NCBI GenBank assembly: GCA_902465425.1
Contig: CABQNA010000059.1
Coordinates: 1 to 7,827 of the forward strand
DNA: 7,827 bases
From: an uncultured Collinsella sp.
GTDB taxonomy: Bacteria > Actinomycetota > Coriobacteriia > Coriobacteriales > Coriobacteriaceae
Reading direction: 5' to 3'
Part shown: positions 1-6,531 of the stretch, one piece after another
Layout of the letters: each line of letters opens with the position of its first letter
Numbering within the stretch: the first letter of the stretch is position 1
Translations under genes and position numbers: made by a program
Notes under the pieces: model-generated
Seen by the model: the letters and a program-made list of their open reading frames with translations, nothing else
Database searches by the model: none
Told to the model about the DNA's origin: nothing

Positions 1-510
1 TTCCACGCTGCCTGCCAGTGGCTCATCGAGATGGGTGCCGATGCGCTGCCCGCCGCGCGTGCCGATGCGCTGGCGCGCCTGTGGCGCCTGACGCCGGAGC
101 AGCGCGAACGCTTCGACGTTGCCCTGGACCGCTGGCTCAAGTCGGCTGTTCGTGCCGACCTGCTCGCGTGGCCGTGTGTTCGCGCCGAGGTGCCGTTCTT
201 TTCGCTGGGCTGCGAGGACGAGGACATCGCTCGCTACGGTGCATATGCCGAGGGCGCCATCGACGCTTTGGCGACGAACCCGGCCGATCCGTCGCGGGCA
301 CTGGTCATCGACTACAAGACGGGCGGCACGCCGGACGAGACGCCGGAACAGCTGCAGGAGAAGCACGCCCTGCAGGCGCGCGTCTACGCTGATGTTCTAC
401 ACAAGGCGGGCTTTGAGGCCGTGACCGTCAAGTTCGTCCGCGTGGAACAGGCCGATCCGACCCTCTTCGTCAAACCTGCCGAACCTCAAGTAGTCACCTA
501 CAACCTCTAG
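1..510 (+). CDS. RecB/AddA-type PD-(D/E)XK nuclease domain, C-terminal fragment (5' end outside window)
   Basis: This frame is open from the first base and ends at TAG 508-510, giving the last 169 residues of a larger protein. The nuclease core follows the RecB/AddA layout: a His at fragment residue 2 (motif FHAACQ), an acidic EGAID motif with Asp88, the VIDYKTG motif with Asp104 and Lys106, and the LQARVYA helix with Gln125 and Tyr129. These match the metal-binding His, the two Asp and the catalytic Lys of RecB-family nucleases, so the active site looks intact. Such domains normally sit at the C-terminus of UvrD-like helicase-nucleases that resect double-strand breaks for RecA-dependent repair. 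The helicase part, if present, lies upstream and cannot be seen, so AddA, AddB-like or another RecB-family protein are all possible. The nuclease domain is near certain; the gene name is not. Base composition is high-GC, like dnaE. Confidence 0.85.
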   Translation, partial: FHAACQWLIEMGADALPAARADALARLWRLTPEQRERFDVALDRWLKSAVRADLLAWPCVRAEVPFFSLGCEDEDIARYGAYAEGAIDALATNPADPSRALVIDYKTGGTPDETPEQLQEKHALQARVYADVLHKAGFEAVTVKFVRVEQADPTLFVKPAEPQVVTYNL

Positions 511-522
511 CCCTCAGATAAC

Positions 523-585
523 TTGCGGTGGAATACGGACTGTTTTGGCCAAAAAAGCCGCCAAACAGTCCGCATTTCACCGCAA
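523..585. repeat. Long imperfect palindrome (about 26-bp stem) between the nuclease gene and the DUF3284-like gene
   Basis: The left arm, 523-549, begins TTGCGGTG and ends GTTTTGGC. The right arm, 560-585, begins GCCAAACAG and ends CACCGCAA. They are reverse complements except for two mismatches and one bulged T, leaving a 10-base loop (550-559) that contains six A. The hairpin starts 12 bases after the nuclease stop codon. It could help end or stabilise that transcript, but no T-run follows the right arm or precedes the left arm, so it is not a standard intrinsic terminator on either strand. A dispersed palindromic (REP-like) element or a protein-binding dyad are alternatives. The structure is plain in the sequence; its role is inference. 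Confidence 0.8.
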
Positions 586-607
586 CGCATGGGAGAGCCT
601 GGGGCGG

Positions 608-641
608 TACAATGACTCGAACGGTTCAAACGAATAAGGAG
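608..641 (+). promoter_or_regulatory. Probable -10 box and ribosome binding site of the DUF3284-like gene
   Basis: TACAAT at 608-613 is a good -10 match, preceded by GGGGCGG. The hexamer about 17 bases upstream (585-590) is a poor -35 and touches the end of the palindrome. The sequence AAGGAG at 636-641 sits five bases before ATG 647 and fixes that start. A transcript beginning near 620 would have a leader of about 27 bases. The ribosome binding site is secure; the promoter is a reasonable guess. Confidence 0.55.
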
Positions 642-646
642 CCATC

Positions 647-1156
647 ATGCAGCTCACCAAAACGCTTAAGGTGACGCCGGAGGAGCTTTTTGACGCTCTG
701 GCGGGGTTCATCATGCAGGATATCGAGAACGCCACGGGCAAGCGTCCCAGCCGCAACAAGCTCAACGGCTGTAAGTACGAGAAGCGCGCCCAGTCCGCAA
801 AAGGCAAGGCCAAGGGCACGGCGATCAAGGTTAAGATTAAGCACTTTGACTACCCGTGTCTCTATGAGGTCCGTTTTCAGTATGCGGCGGGCATCAATAC
901 CATGCGCTATGAGGCTGCACCTGCTGGCGATGGTGCCTGCGAGCTCACCTATACCGAGGATTTTCAGGGTGTGGGTGGCAACACGTCTGGTACGCGCGGC
1001 AAGCTTGGACTCTTCTTCTATGAGCGCAAGCTCAAGAGCCACGCCAACCAGACGATTGATCAAGTCGTCAAATTCATCGAGGGCGAGCGCCGCGTAAAGG
1101 CTAATCCCGCCTTCGCCGATGATACTGCCGAAAACGCTTCGGATGTATTCCATTGA
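647..1156 (+). CDS. DUF3284-like conserved protein of unknown function
   Basis: This encodes 169 residues with no signal peptide or membrane segment, so it is probably cytoplasmic. The N-terminus (MQLTKTLKV, then PEELFDAL and QDIENATGK at residues 24-32) resembles the opening of DUF3284 proteins, which are mostly known from Firmicutes. A basic stretch follows (43-65, many Lys), then alternating beta-like segments (70-105, including CELTYTEDF) and a C-terminal helix with many basic residues (125-150). This order of helix, strands and long C-terminal helix recalls a small START/SRPBCC-like fold, but that is inference. DUF3284 has no established activity; in some Firmicutes it lies near sugar phosphotransferase genes, which is not the case here. 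The start is fixed by AAGGAG five bases upstream. The gene appears to stand alone, with its own promoter and a gap of about 100 bases before the permease. Family assignment is from memory and moderately sure. Confidence 0.75.
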   Translation: MQLTKTLKVTPEELFDALAGFIMQDIENATGKRPSRNKLNGCKYEKRAQSAKGKAKGTAIKVKIKHFDYPCLYEVRFQYAAGINTMRYEAAPAGDGACELTYTEDFQGVGGNTSGTRGKLGLFFYERKLKSHANQTIDQVVKFIEGERRVKANPAFADDTAENASDVFH

Positions 1157-1182
1157 TATCCTGTGCAAAAGCTTTACCGCTC

Positions 1183-1199
1183 TTCACATCAACTGTGAA
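1183..1199. promoter_or_regulatory. Small dyad TTCACA-N5-TGTGAA upstream of the MFS gene (possible operator)
   Basis: A perfect 6-bp inverted repeat with a 5-base spacer lies 60 bases before the permease start. Its size and symmetry suit a dimeric repressor or activator site. No regulator gene is next to it, and a 6-bp dyad can arise by chance, so this is only a candidate. No clear -35/-10 pair is visible in the gap at 1157-1259; TAAATA at 1236-1241 is the best AT-rich hexamer but has no good -35 partner. GGAAG at 1249-1253 is the likely ribosome binding site of the permease. Confidence 0.3.
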
Positions 1200-1259
1200 C
1201 GCTTCAGGTTTCGAGCCAGTAGCGAGCGGCCCGACTAAATAAGCTGATGGAAGTGCCAA

Positions 1260-2459
1260 ATGAATAAGAATGCCACTGCGCAGCTGCACATCTATTCCGC
1301 CTTTTTCGTTCTCGCGGGATTTGTTTTAAATCGGGGAGTGTTTCTACTTTTCCTTGCGGATAAAGGAATGTCTGTCACGGAAATCGCGCTTTATCAAGCC
1401 CTGTACAACATTGCAACGGTCATCCTCGAGCTGCCAACAGGGCTGGTAGGCGATTTCTTTGGAAAGAAGTTCTCGATTCAAGTGGGCGTTCTGCTTCTTT
1501 TCTTCCATACGGCTGGCATGCTGTTGCTCTCAGGCCCCTTTCTCCTCGCGCTTTCCCTTGTTGAGGCACTCGCCTACTCCCTTCAATCGGGATCCGAACA
1601 AGCACTTTTATATGAAATTGCCCGAAATGCCGGTCAAGGAGAGCGCTTCCTCACCATCAACGCTCGGCTGCTTGCCGCGCAATCAATCGCGACGGGAGTG
1701 GCAATCGTACTTGGATCATTCATTGCCCAAGTATCTTGGAGTGCCCTCTACGTATGCGTTTCCGTTTTCTATCTCCTGCAGCTTTTCCTTCTGTATCCCA
1801 TTGAGAGGACGGAAACGACCCATTCCAAAAACTCTGGGGAGGAAAGGTTTGACGTAGCCAAGATCTTCAGACGCGAAACCTGGTGCATTGGAGAATCCGC
1901 TTTTGCGGTGTTGCTTCTTCTAATCGGCACAAGCATACTCGATGGATTCTATGGGAGTTATTACAACTTGAATCAGTTGGTATTCGACGCATTTGATGCT
2001 CCCGTCTCCATAATAGGAATCTTTTTCGGTGCATCCTATGCAGTAAATGCGACGGCCTACATTGCAGCAGATTTCTTCTCATCGCGTTTCGGGAAAAGAA
2101 ATACCATGCTCGGCTCGATGCTAATCGAGGCCGGTCTTTTCATGATTCTTCCGTGGTTCGCTTCAAATCCGCTGTGTTTGTTTGGCCTTAGCATGGTGCT
2201 TTGCTTTCTCCCAGAAGTGGTGTACATCACTTCGGAAAACTTAATCCAAGACGCGATAGCGGACGATCTCCGCGCGACGATCCTTTCCGTCGCGTCTCTG
2301 GTAAGGGCTCTCTTTTCTGCAATGTTTTTCTCCATATTTGGATATGTGTTGGGGTTATATCCCATTCAGATAGCGCTCGGTGTTATTGGCGCAATCGCGA
2401 TAGCAATTACCGCCGTTGTTTCTTTAAAAATGGTAGGAATGCAGGTCTCCAAGAATTGA
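1260..2459 (+). CDS. MFS permease (drug/metabolite efflux type, substrate unknown)
   Basis: This encodes 399 residues, the usual length of a 12-helix MFS transporter. Hydrophobic stretches run through the whole protein (for example 12-32, 74-105, 143-180, 213-226, 250-270, 284-318, 344-366 and 370-392), with a central hydrophilic loop at about 181-210 dividing two six-helix halves. The cytoplasmic motif after helix 2 is present as ELPTGLVGDFFGKK (57-70), with Asp65 and Gly68 of the family's GxxxDxxG motif. DLRATILS (336-343) is typical of the C-terminal half in a subgroup of uncharacterised bacterial MFS proteins. It would move a small molecule across the inner membrane using an ion gradient; export is more likely than import, but the substrate cannot be read from sequence. 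GGAAG lies six bases before ATG. The gene is clearly more AT-rich than dnaE, with codon use unlike its neighbours, suggesting horizontal acquisition. Confidence 0.85.
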   Translation: MNKNATAQLHIYSAFFVLAGFVLNRGVFLLFLADKGMSVTEIALYQALYNIATVILELPTGLVGDFFGKKFSIQVGVLLLFFHTAGMLLLSGPFLLALSLVEALAYSLQSGSEQALLYEIARNAGQGERFLTINARLLAAQSIATGVAIVLGSFIAQVSWSALYVCVSVFYLLQLFLLYPIERTETTHSKNSGEERFDVAKIFRRETWCIGESAFAVLLLLIGTSILDGFYGSYYNLNQLVFDAFDAPVSIIGIFFGASYAVNATAYIAADFFSSRFGKRNTMLGSMLIEAGLFMILPWFASNPLCLFGLSMVLCFLPEVVYITSENLIQDAIADDLRATILSVASLVRALFSAMFFSIFGYVLGLYPIQIALGVIGAIAIAITAVVSLKMVGMQVSKN

Positions 2460-2592
2460 TATATCGATTGACGAGCTGTCCGAAGCGTCAAGCATTCTAG
2501 ATGGACATGACTATTCGTCACAAATCATTCAGCGTATCGCCGGGGTTCCAGTAATACTCGATATATCTGGATGCACTCATTCCCCATTTTGA
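2437..2592 (+). other. Open frame without a start codon downstream of the MFS gene (possible gene remnant, weak)
   Basis: A frame different from that of the permease stays open for 51 codons, from after TAG 2434-2436 to TGA 2590-2592, overlapping the permease 3' end. It contains no ATG, GTG or TTG start with a ribosome binding site. The inferred peptide (parts: SIDELSEASSILDG and RIAGVPVILDISG) reads like ordinary globular protein, which is why I note it. An open run of this length is not rare by chance. It may be a decayed fragment brought in with the permease, or nothing. I recognise no family. Confidence 0.15.
2458..2567. repeat. 10-bp inverted repeat GATATATCGA / TCGATATATC in the MFS-dnaE gap
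   Basis: GATATATCGA at 2458-2467 overlaps the permease stop codon, and its reverse complement TCGATATATC lies at 2558-2567, with 90 bases between them. Each copy contains the 8-base palindrome GATATATC. The match does not extend outward on either side. It could be a pair of binding sites, a scar of an insertion, or chance in AT-rich DNA. Confidence 0.3.
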
Positions 2593-2654
2593 AGGTCCCA
2601 AAAAGACTACCCGTGTGGGTTTGGCTAGGTTCGGGTGCTGTCCGTGCCGTGGGG

Positions 2655-2691
2655 TAAAATCGTTCAGTCAGAACACGAACCCGCATCGGAG
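2655..2691 (+). promoter_or_regulatory. Probable dnaE -10 box and ribosome binding site
   Basis: TAAAAT at 2655-2660, preceded by GGGG, is a plausible -10 and shares its G-rich lead-in with the -10 of the DUF3284-like gene. No good -35 hexamer is seen 16-18 bases upstream. GGAG at 2688-2691 is eight bases before ATG 2700 and supports that start. The leader would be about 33 bases. A weak nested hairpin lies upstream at 2609-2620 (ACCC-GTGT-GGGT) and is too short to call a terminator. Confidence 0.5.
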
Positions 2692-2699
2692 CTCATCAC

Positions 2700-5600
2700 A
2701 TGGCATTCGTCCATCTGCACAATCACACTGTTTTCTCCATGCTTGACGGCGCAACCCGTATCCAGGATATGGTCAACCGTGCCGTTGAGCTTGGCATGCC
2801 CGCCGTGGCCATTACCGACCACGGTTACATGTACGGCGTACCCGACCTGGCGCTGGCCTGCGACGCCGTCAATCACAACACGCCCGAGTACAAGACGTGG
2901 AGCCACGACAAGGCCTTCTTGGAAAAGGATCGCCGTGACGAGCTGGTGGAGCCCGACCCCGAGGCAAACCCGCGCGAGCATGCCCAGTACGTCAAAGACA
3001 TGGCCATGTGGGACGAGAAGGGCAACATCGACGAGCTCAAGCCGCCTCTGGTCATCAAACCCATCTTTGGCTGCGAGGTTTACTTTACGCCGGACGAGAC
3101 GCTCGCCCGCGACCATAAGCCCGAGCTCTACCACATGATCCTTCTGGCCAAGGACCAGGAGGGCTACGTCAACCTGATGCAGACGGTCTCCGAGGCCGCC
3201 GTGCAGGGCTTTTACTACAAGCCGCGCGTGACGCTCGACAACCTGCGCCGCCATGCCAAGGGCATGATCTGCACGAGCGCCTGCATCGCGGGCATCATCC
3301 CCAAATACATCGACCGCGGTGACATGGAGGGCGCCATCAAGTGGGCCGAGACCTTCCGCGACACCTTCGATCCCGGCGATTTTTACATCGAGATCCAGGA
3401 ACACGGCATTACCACCGACAACGGCCTGACCGATGAGCAGATGGACCGCACACTCATCGACATCGCCAAACAGGTGGGCGTCAAGGTCATCGCCACCAAC
3501 GACTTCCACTACCTGCGCCGCGAGGACGCGCCCGTGCAGGACGTCATCATGTGCATCGGCATGAACGCCAAAGTCGACGACCCCAACCGCATGCGCATGA
3601 CCGGCTCGGAGTTTTACATGAAGACCGAGGAGGAGATGCGGGCGATGTTCCCGTATTGCCCCGAGGCCTGCGACAACACGCTCGAGATTGCCGACAAGTG
3701 CTACGTGGAGCTCGACTGGGACTCCATCATCCTGCCGCGCTTCCCGTTGCTCGATCCCGGCGAGACGCACGAGAGCCAGTTCCGCCGCGAGTGCGAGAAG
3801 GGCCTGCGCCAGCACTACGGTGACGACTGGGCCACGCGCGAGATCGGCGGAGTCAACATCAAAGAGCGCTTTGAGTACGAATACAAGGTCATCTGCGACA
3901 AGGGCTTTGCCGCCTACTTCTTGATCGTTGCCGAGTACGTGCAATGGGCCAAGGACAACGGCATCGGCGTCGGCCCCGGCCGTGGCTCGGCCGCCGGCGC
4001 TATCGTCGCCTACGCCATGAATATCACCGCGTTCGACCCGCTCGAGAACGGCCTGATGTTCGAGAGGTTCCTGTCCCCGCAGCGTACCGAGATGCCCGAT
4101 ATCGATATGGACTTCGACGATGAGCGGCGCCTCGAGGTCGTGGAGCACGTTCGCCAGCTCTACGGCCCCGAGAAGGTCACCCACGTCATCACCTACTCGA
4201 CCATCAAGGCCAAGCAGGCCATCAATGATGCCGCGCGCGTCCTGGACTACCCGGTCTACATGGGCCAGCGCCTGTCCAAGATGGTCTCGAGCGACCCCAA
4301 GGTCAAGCTCAAGCAGGTACTCGACAAACAGCCCGGCAAAGAGGATTTGTTTAACCCCGATTTTGCCGAGGCCTATAAAAAGGACGACGACGCCCGCCGC
4401 ATCATCGACACGGCGCTCTCGATCGAGGGCCTCACCCGTGGCGAGGGCGTGCACGCGTGCGCCGTTCTGATCTGCCGCGACCCCGTCAACGAGCATGTGC
4501 CCACCAAGCTCGACACCAAGGGCGGCGTCGAGATTACCCAGTACGAGGGCCATACCGTCGCCGACATGGGCCTGCTCAAGATGGACTTCTTGGGCTTGCG
4601 CACGCTGACGGTTATCTCCAAGGCCAAGGCCAACATCAAAAAGAACTTCGGCATCGACATCAAAGAGGAAGATATTCCCTTTGACGATCCCGAGATCTTT
4701 AAGCTCATGGGCTCCGGTCACACCGCCGGCGTCTTCCAGGTCGAGTCCGCCGGCATGACGGCCACGATCAAGAACATGAAGCCCACCGAGTACAAGCACG
4801 TCGTGGCATTGATCGCCCTGTACCGCCCGGGCCCGCTGGGCGCCGGCATGGTCTCGTCCTACATCAACCGTATGAACGGCAAGGAGCCGGCCGTCTCCTA
4901 CGACGACCGCCTGGACGACATCCTGGGCGAAACCTACGGCACCATGGTCTACCAGGAGCAGGTTATGCTCATCTCCGTCGAGATGTGCGGCTTCTCCAAG
5001 GGCGAATCGGACTCGCGTATCCGTAAGCCCGTGGCTAAGAAAAAGATCAAGCTGCTCACGTCGACGGTGCTCCACTGGGAGGATGGCTCGGACGAGACCA
5101 CCTACGACCACTGGATGAATGGCGCTATCAAGAACAACTACACGCGCGAGGTCGCCCAGAAGATTTGGGACGATGTTCTCGAGTTCGCGTCCTACGCCTT
5201 TAACAAGTCACACTCCGCCGGCTACGCCATCTTGGTTATGCAGACGGCATGGCTCAAGGCGCACTATCCGCACGAGTACATGGCGGCCGTTCTGACGTCC
5301 TACACGGGCAAGACCGACAAGATCGTGCACTACGTCTCGGCATGCCGTCACGACGGCATCCCCGTGCTTTCGCCAGATGTCAACGAGTCCGGCACCGAGT
5401 TCACGGCTACCAAGGAAGGCGTGCGCTTTGGTCTGGCCGGCATCCGTGGCGTGGGTACCGGCGTGGCGCAGGCGATTATCGCCGAGCGCGAGGCGGGCGG
5501 CCCGTTTAAGACGCTGCACGACTTTGTCGAGCGCGTGGACTCGAGCCAGGCCAACCGCCGCGTGATCGAATCGCTGATCAAGGCAGGCGCCTTCGACTCC

Positions 5601-6503
5601 ACGGGCTATCCGCGCCGCCAGATGATGCACTTTGTGGACAAGAACAACCCCGAGAACATCATCGACGCTGCGATAAAGCGCCAGAAGGACCGCGCGAGCG
5701 GCCAGACCTCGTTCTTCGACATGTTTGGTGATGTTGAGGGCTCGGGCTTTGAGGTCAGCGTGCCCGATCCGGACGGCCAGGAGTGGGACCGCCACCTTAA
5801 GCTGAGCCAGGAGAAGGAGGTTCTGGGCATCTATGTCTCGGACCACCCGCTGCGCCCGTTTGAGTATGCACTAGCCAAGGCGCGCGACTTCTCGTTCTCG
5901 CAGATCGACACCGGCTACGAGGTGCAAAACCCCACGGGCGGTACCATCAACCAGGAGATTCCCGAGGGCAAGGCACTGTGGTGGGCCGGCATGGTCTCGA
6001 GCGTGTCCAAGCGCGTGACCAAAAACGGCGACCCCATGGGCATCGTGCAGCTCGAGGACATGGAAGGCGAGGCCACGGTCGTGGTGTTCCCCAAAACCTA
6101 CAAGGAGGCCGAGGGGTACCTGTACGGCGAGGTCGATCCCGAGACCGGTGCACAGCTGTCCGATGCGTTTGTACGCATTAAGGGCAAGCTCGAGCGCTCG
6201 GACCGCGGCGACCAGATCATCGCGCAGGAGATCGTGCCGCTGGAGCTTAATGAGGAGAACAACAAGCCCAAGGTGTTTGAGGTCATGGTGCCCAACAGCC
6301 GCTTTAGCCAGGGCAATATGGCGCGTCTTGCCACGGTGCTTACCGCCAACCCGGGCGGCGACCGCGTGGAGATCTTTATCGAGCAGGTGGACGGGCGCGT
6401 ACTGCGTGCCGAGGTGCCGGCCAAGGTCAACGCACGCTCGATTCCGCTGTTGGCAGAGGCAAAGGCCATCGTGGGCAACCAAGGCCGCGTGACGGTTATC
6501 TAA
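2700..6503 (+). CDS. dnaE: DNA polymerase III alpha subunit, DnaE type
   Basis: This is the replicative polymerase of the chromosome, acting in the cytoplasm with the sliding clamp and clamp loader. The 1267 residues are complete. The PHP domain (1 to about 290) opens HLHNHT and keeps all nine metal ligands by alignment with mycobacterial DnaE1: His7, His9, Asp16, His41, Glu126, His145, Cys195, Asp268, His270. The C-family palm follows: GPGRGSAAG (425-433), PDIDMDF with catalytic Asp467 and Asp469, and MDFLGLRTL with Asp629. YRPGPLG (708-714) and AFNKSHSAGYA (833-843) are polymerase-core signatures. After these come helix-hairpin-helix sequence near 905-965, a clamp-binding motif QTSFF (1002-1006), an OB fold (about 1093-1180) and a C-terminal domain (1192-1267). 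It is about 85-105 residues longer than the E. coli and mycobacterial proteins, mostly from an insertion in the PHP domain (about 56-120) and a shorter one near 783-810. Start chosen from GGAG eight bases upstream. Confidence 0.97.
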   Translation: MAFVHLHNHTVFSMLDGATRIQDMVNRAVELGMPAVAITDHGYMYGVPDLALACDAVNHNTPEYKTWSHDKAFLEKDRRDELVEPDPEANPREHAQYVKDMAMWDEKGNIDELKPPLVIKPIFGCEVYFTPDETLARDHKPELYHMILLAKDQEGYVNLMQTVSEAAVQGFYYKPRVTLDNLRRHAKGMICTSACIAGIIPKYIDRGDMEGAIKWAETFRDTFDPGDFYIEIQEHGITTDNGLTDEQMDRTLIDIAKQVGVKVIATNDFHYLRREDAPVQDVIMCIGMNAKVDDPNRMRMTGSEFYMKTEEEMRAMFPYCPEACDNTLEIADKCYVELDWDSIILPRFPLLDPGETHESQFRRECEKGLRQHYGDDWATREIGGVNIKERFEYEYKVICDKGFAAYFLIVAEYVQWAKDNGIGVGPGRGSAAGAIVAYAMNITAFDPLENGLMFERFLSPQRTEMPDIDMDFDDERRLEVVEHVRQLYGPEKVTHVITYSTIKAKQAINDAARVLDYPVYMGQRLSKMVSSDPKVKLKQVLDKQPGKEDLFNPDFAEAYKKDDDARRIIDTALSIEGLTRGEGVHACAVLICRDPVNEHVPTKLDTKGGVEITQYEGHTVADMGLLKMDFLGLRTLTVISKAKANIKKNFGIDIKEEDIPFDDPEIFKLMGSGHTAGVFQVESAGMTATIKNMKPTEYKHVVALIALYRPGPLGAGMVSSYINRMNGKEPAVSYDDRLDDILGETYGTMVYQEQVMLISVEMCGFSKGESDSRIRKPVAKKKIKLLTSTVLHWEDGSDETTYDHWMNGAIKNNYTREVAQKIWDDVLEFASYAFNKSHSAGYAILVMQTAWLKAHYPHEYMAAVLTSYTGKTDKIVHYVSACRHDGIPVLSPDVNESGTEFTATKEGVRFGLAGIRGVGTGVAQAIIAEREAGGPFKTLHDFVERVDSSQANRRVIESLIKAGAFDSTGYPRRQMMHFVDKNNPENIIDAAIKRQKDRASGQTSFFDMFGDVEGSGFEVSVPDPDGQEWDRHLKLSQEKEVLGIYVSDHPLRPFEYALAKARDFSFSQIDTGYEVQNPTGGTINQEIPEGKALWWAGMVSSVSKRVTKNGDPMGIVQLEDMEGEATVVVFPKTYKEAEGYLYGEVDPETGAQLSDAFVRIKGKLERSDRGDQIIAQEIVPLELNEENNKPKVFEVMVPNSRFSQGNMARLATVLTANPGGDRVEIFIEQVDGRVLRAEVPAKVNARSIPLLAEAKAIVGNQGRVTVI

Positions 6504-6521
6504 GCTACCCCGGGTGAGATT

Positions 6522-6526
6522 GGAGG
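6522..6526 (+). promoter_or_regulatory. Ribosome binding site that decides the SWIM-gene start
   Basis: GGAGG lies five bases before ATG 6532. In-frame GTG 6514, TTG 6520 and GTG 6529 are also possible starts, but 6514 and 6520 are upstream of or overlap this site, and 6529 is too close to it. ATG 6532 is therefore preferred. No promoter or terminator is visible in the 28 bases after dnaE. Confidence 0.75.
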
Positions 6527-6531
6527 AAGTG

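Noticed and set aside
626..1168. 180-codon open frame on the - strand opposite the DUF3284-like gene
   Set aside because: The + strand frame has a ribosome binding site, a promoter-like box and family resemblance. The antisense frame has none of these.
1101..1289. Short - strand open frame across the gap before the permease, with a protein-like middle section
   Set aside because: It overlaps the ends of two real genes, and I recognise no family. It could be a remnant, but the evidence is too thin to list.
2598..2624. Nested short inverted repeats before dnaE as a permease terminator
   Set aside because: The inner stem is only 4 bp, the outer pairing is interrupted by an unpaired stretch, and no T-run follows.
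2664..5111. 815-codon open frame on the - strand opposite dnaE
   Set aside because: It lies wholly against the well-supported dnaE coding strand. Long antisense open frames are expected in GC-rich genes with strong third-position bias. Its inferred protein is low-complexity, rich in Val, Leu, Gly, Asp and His, and matches no family I know.
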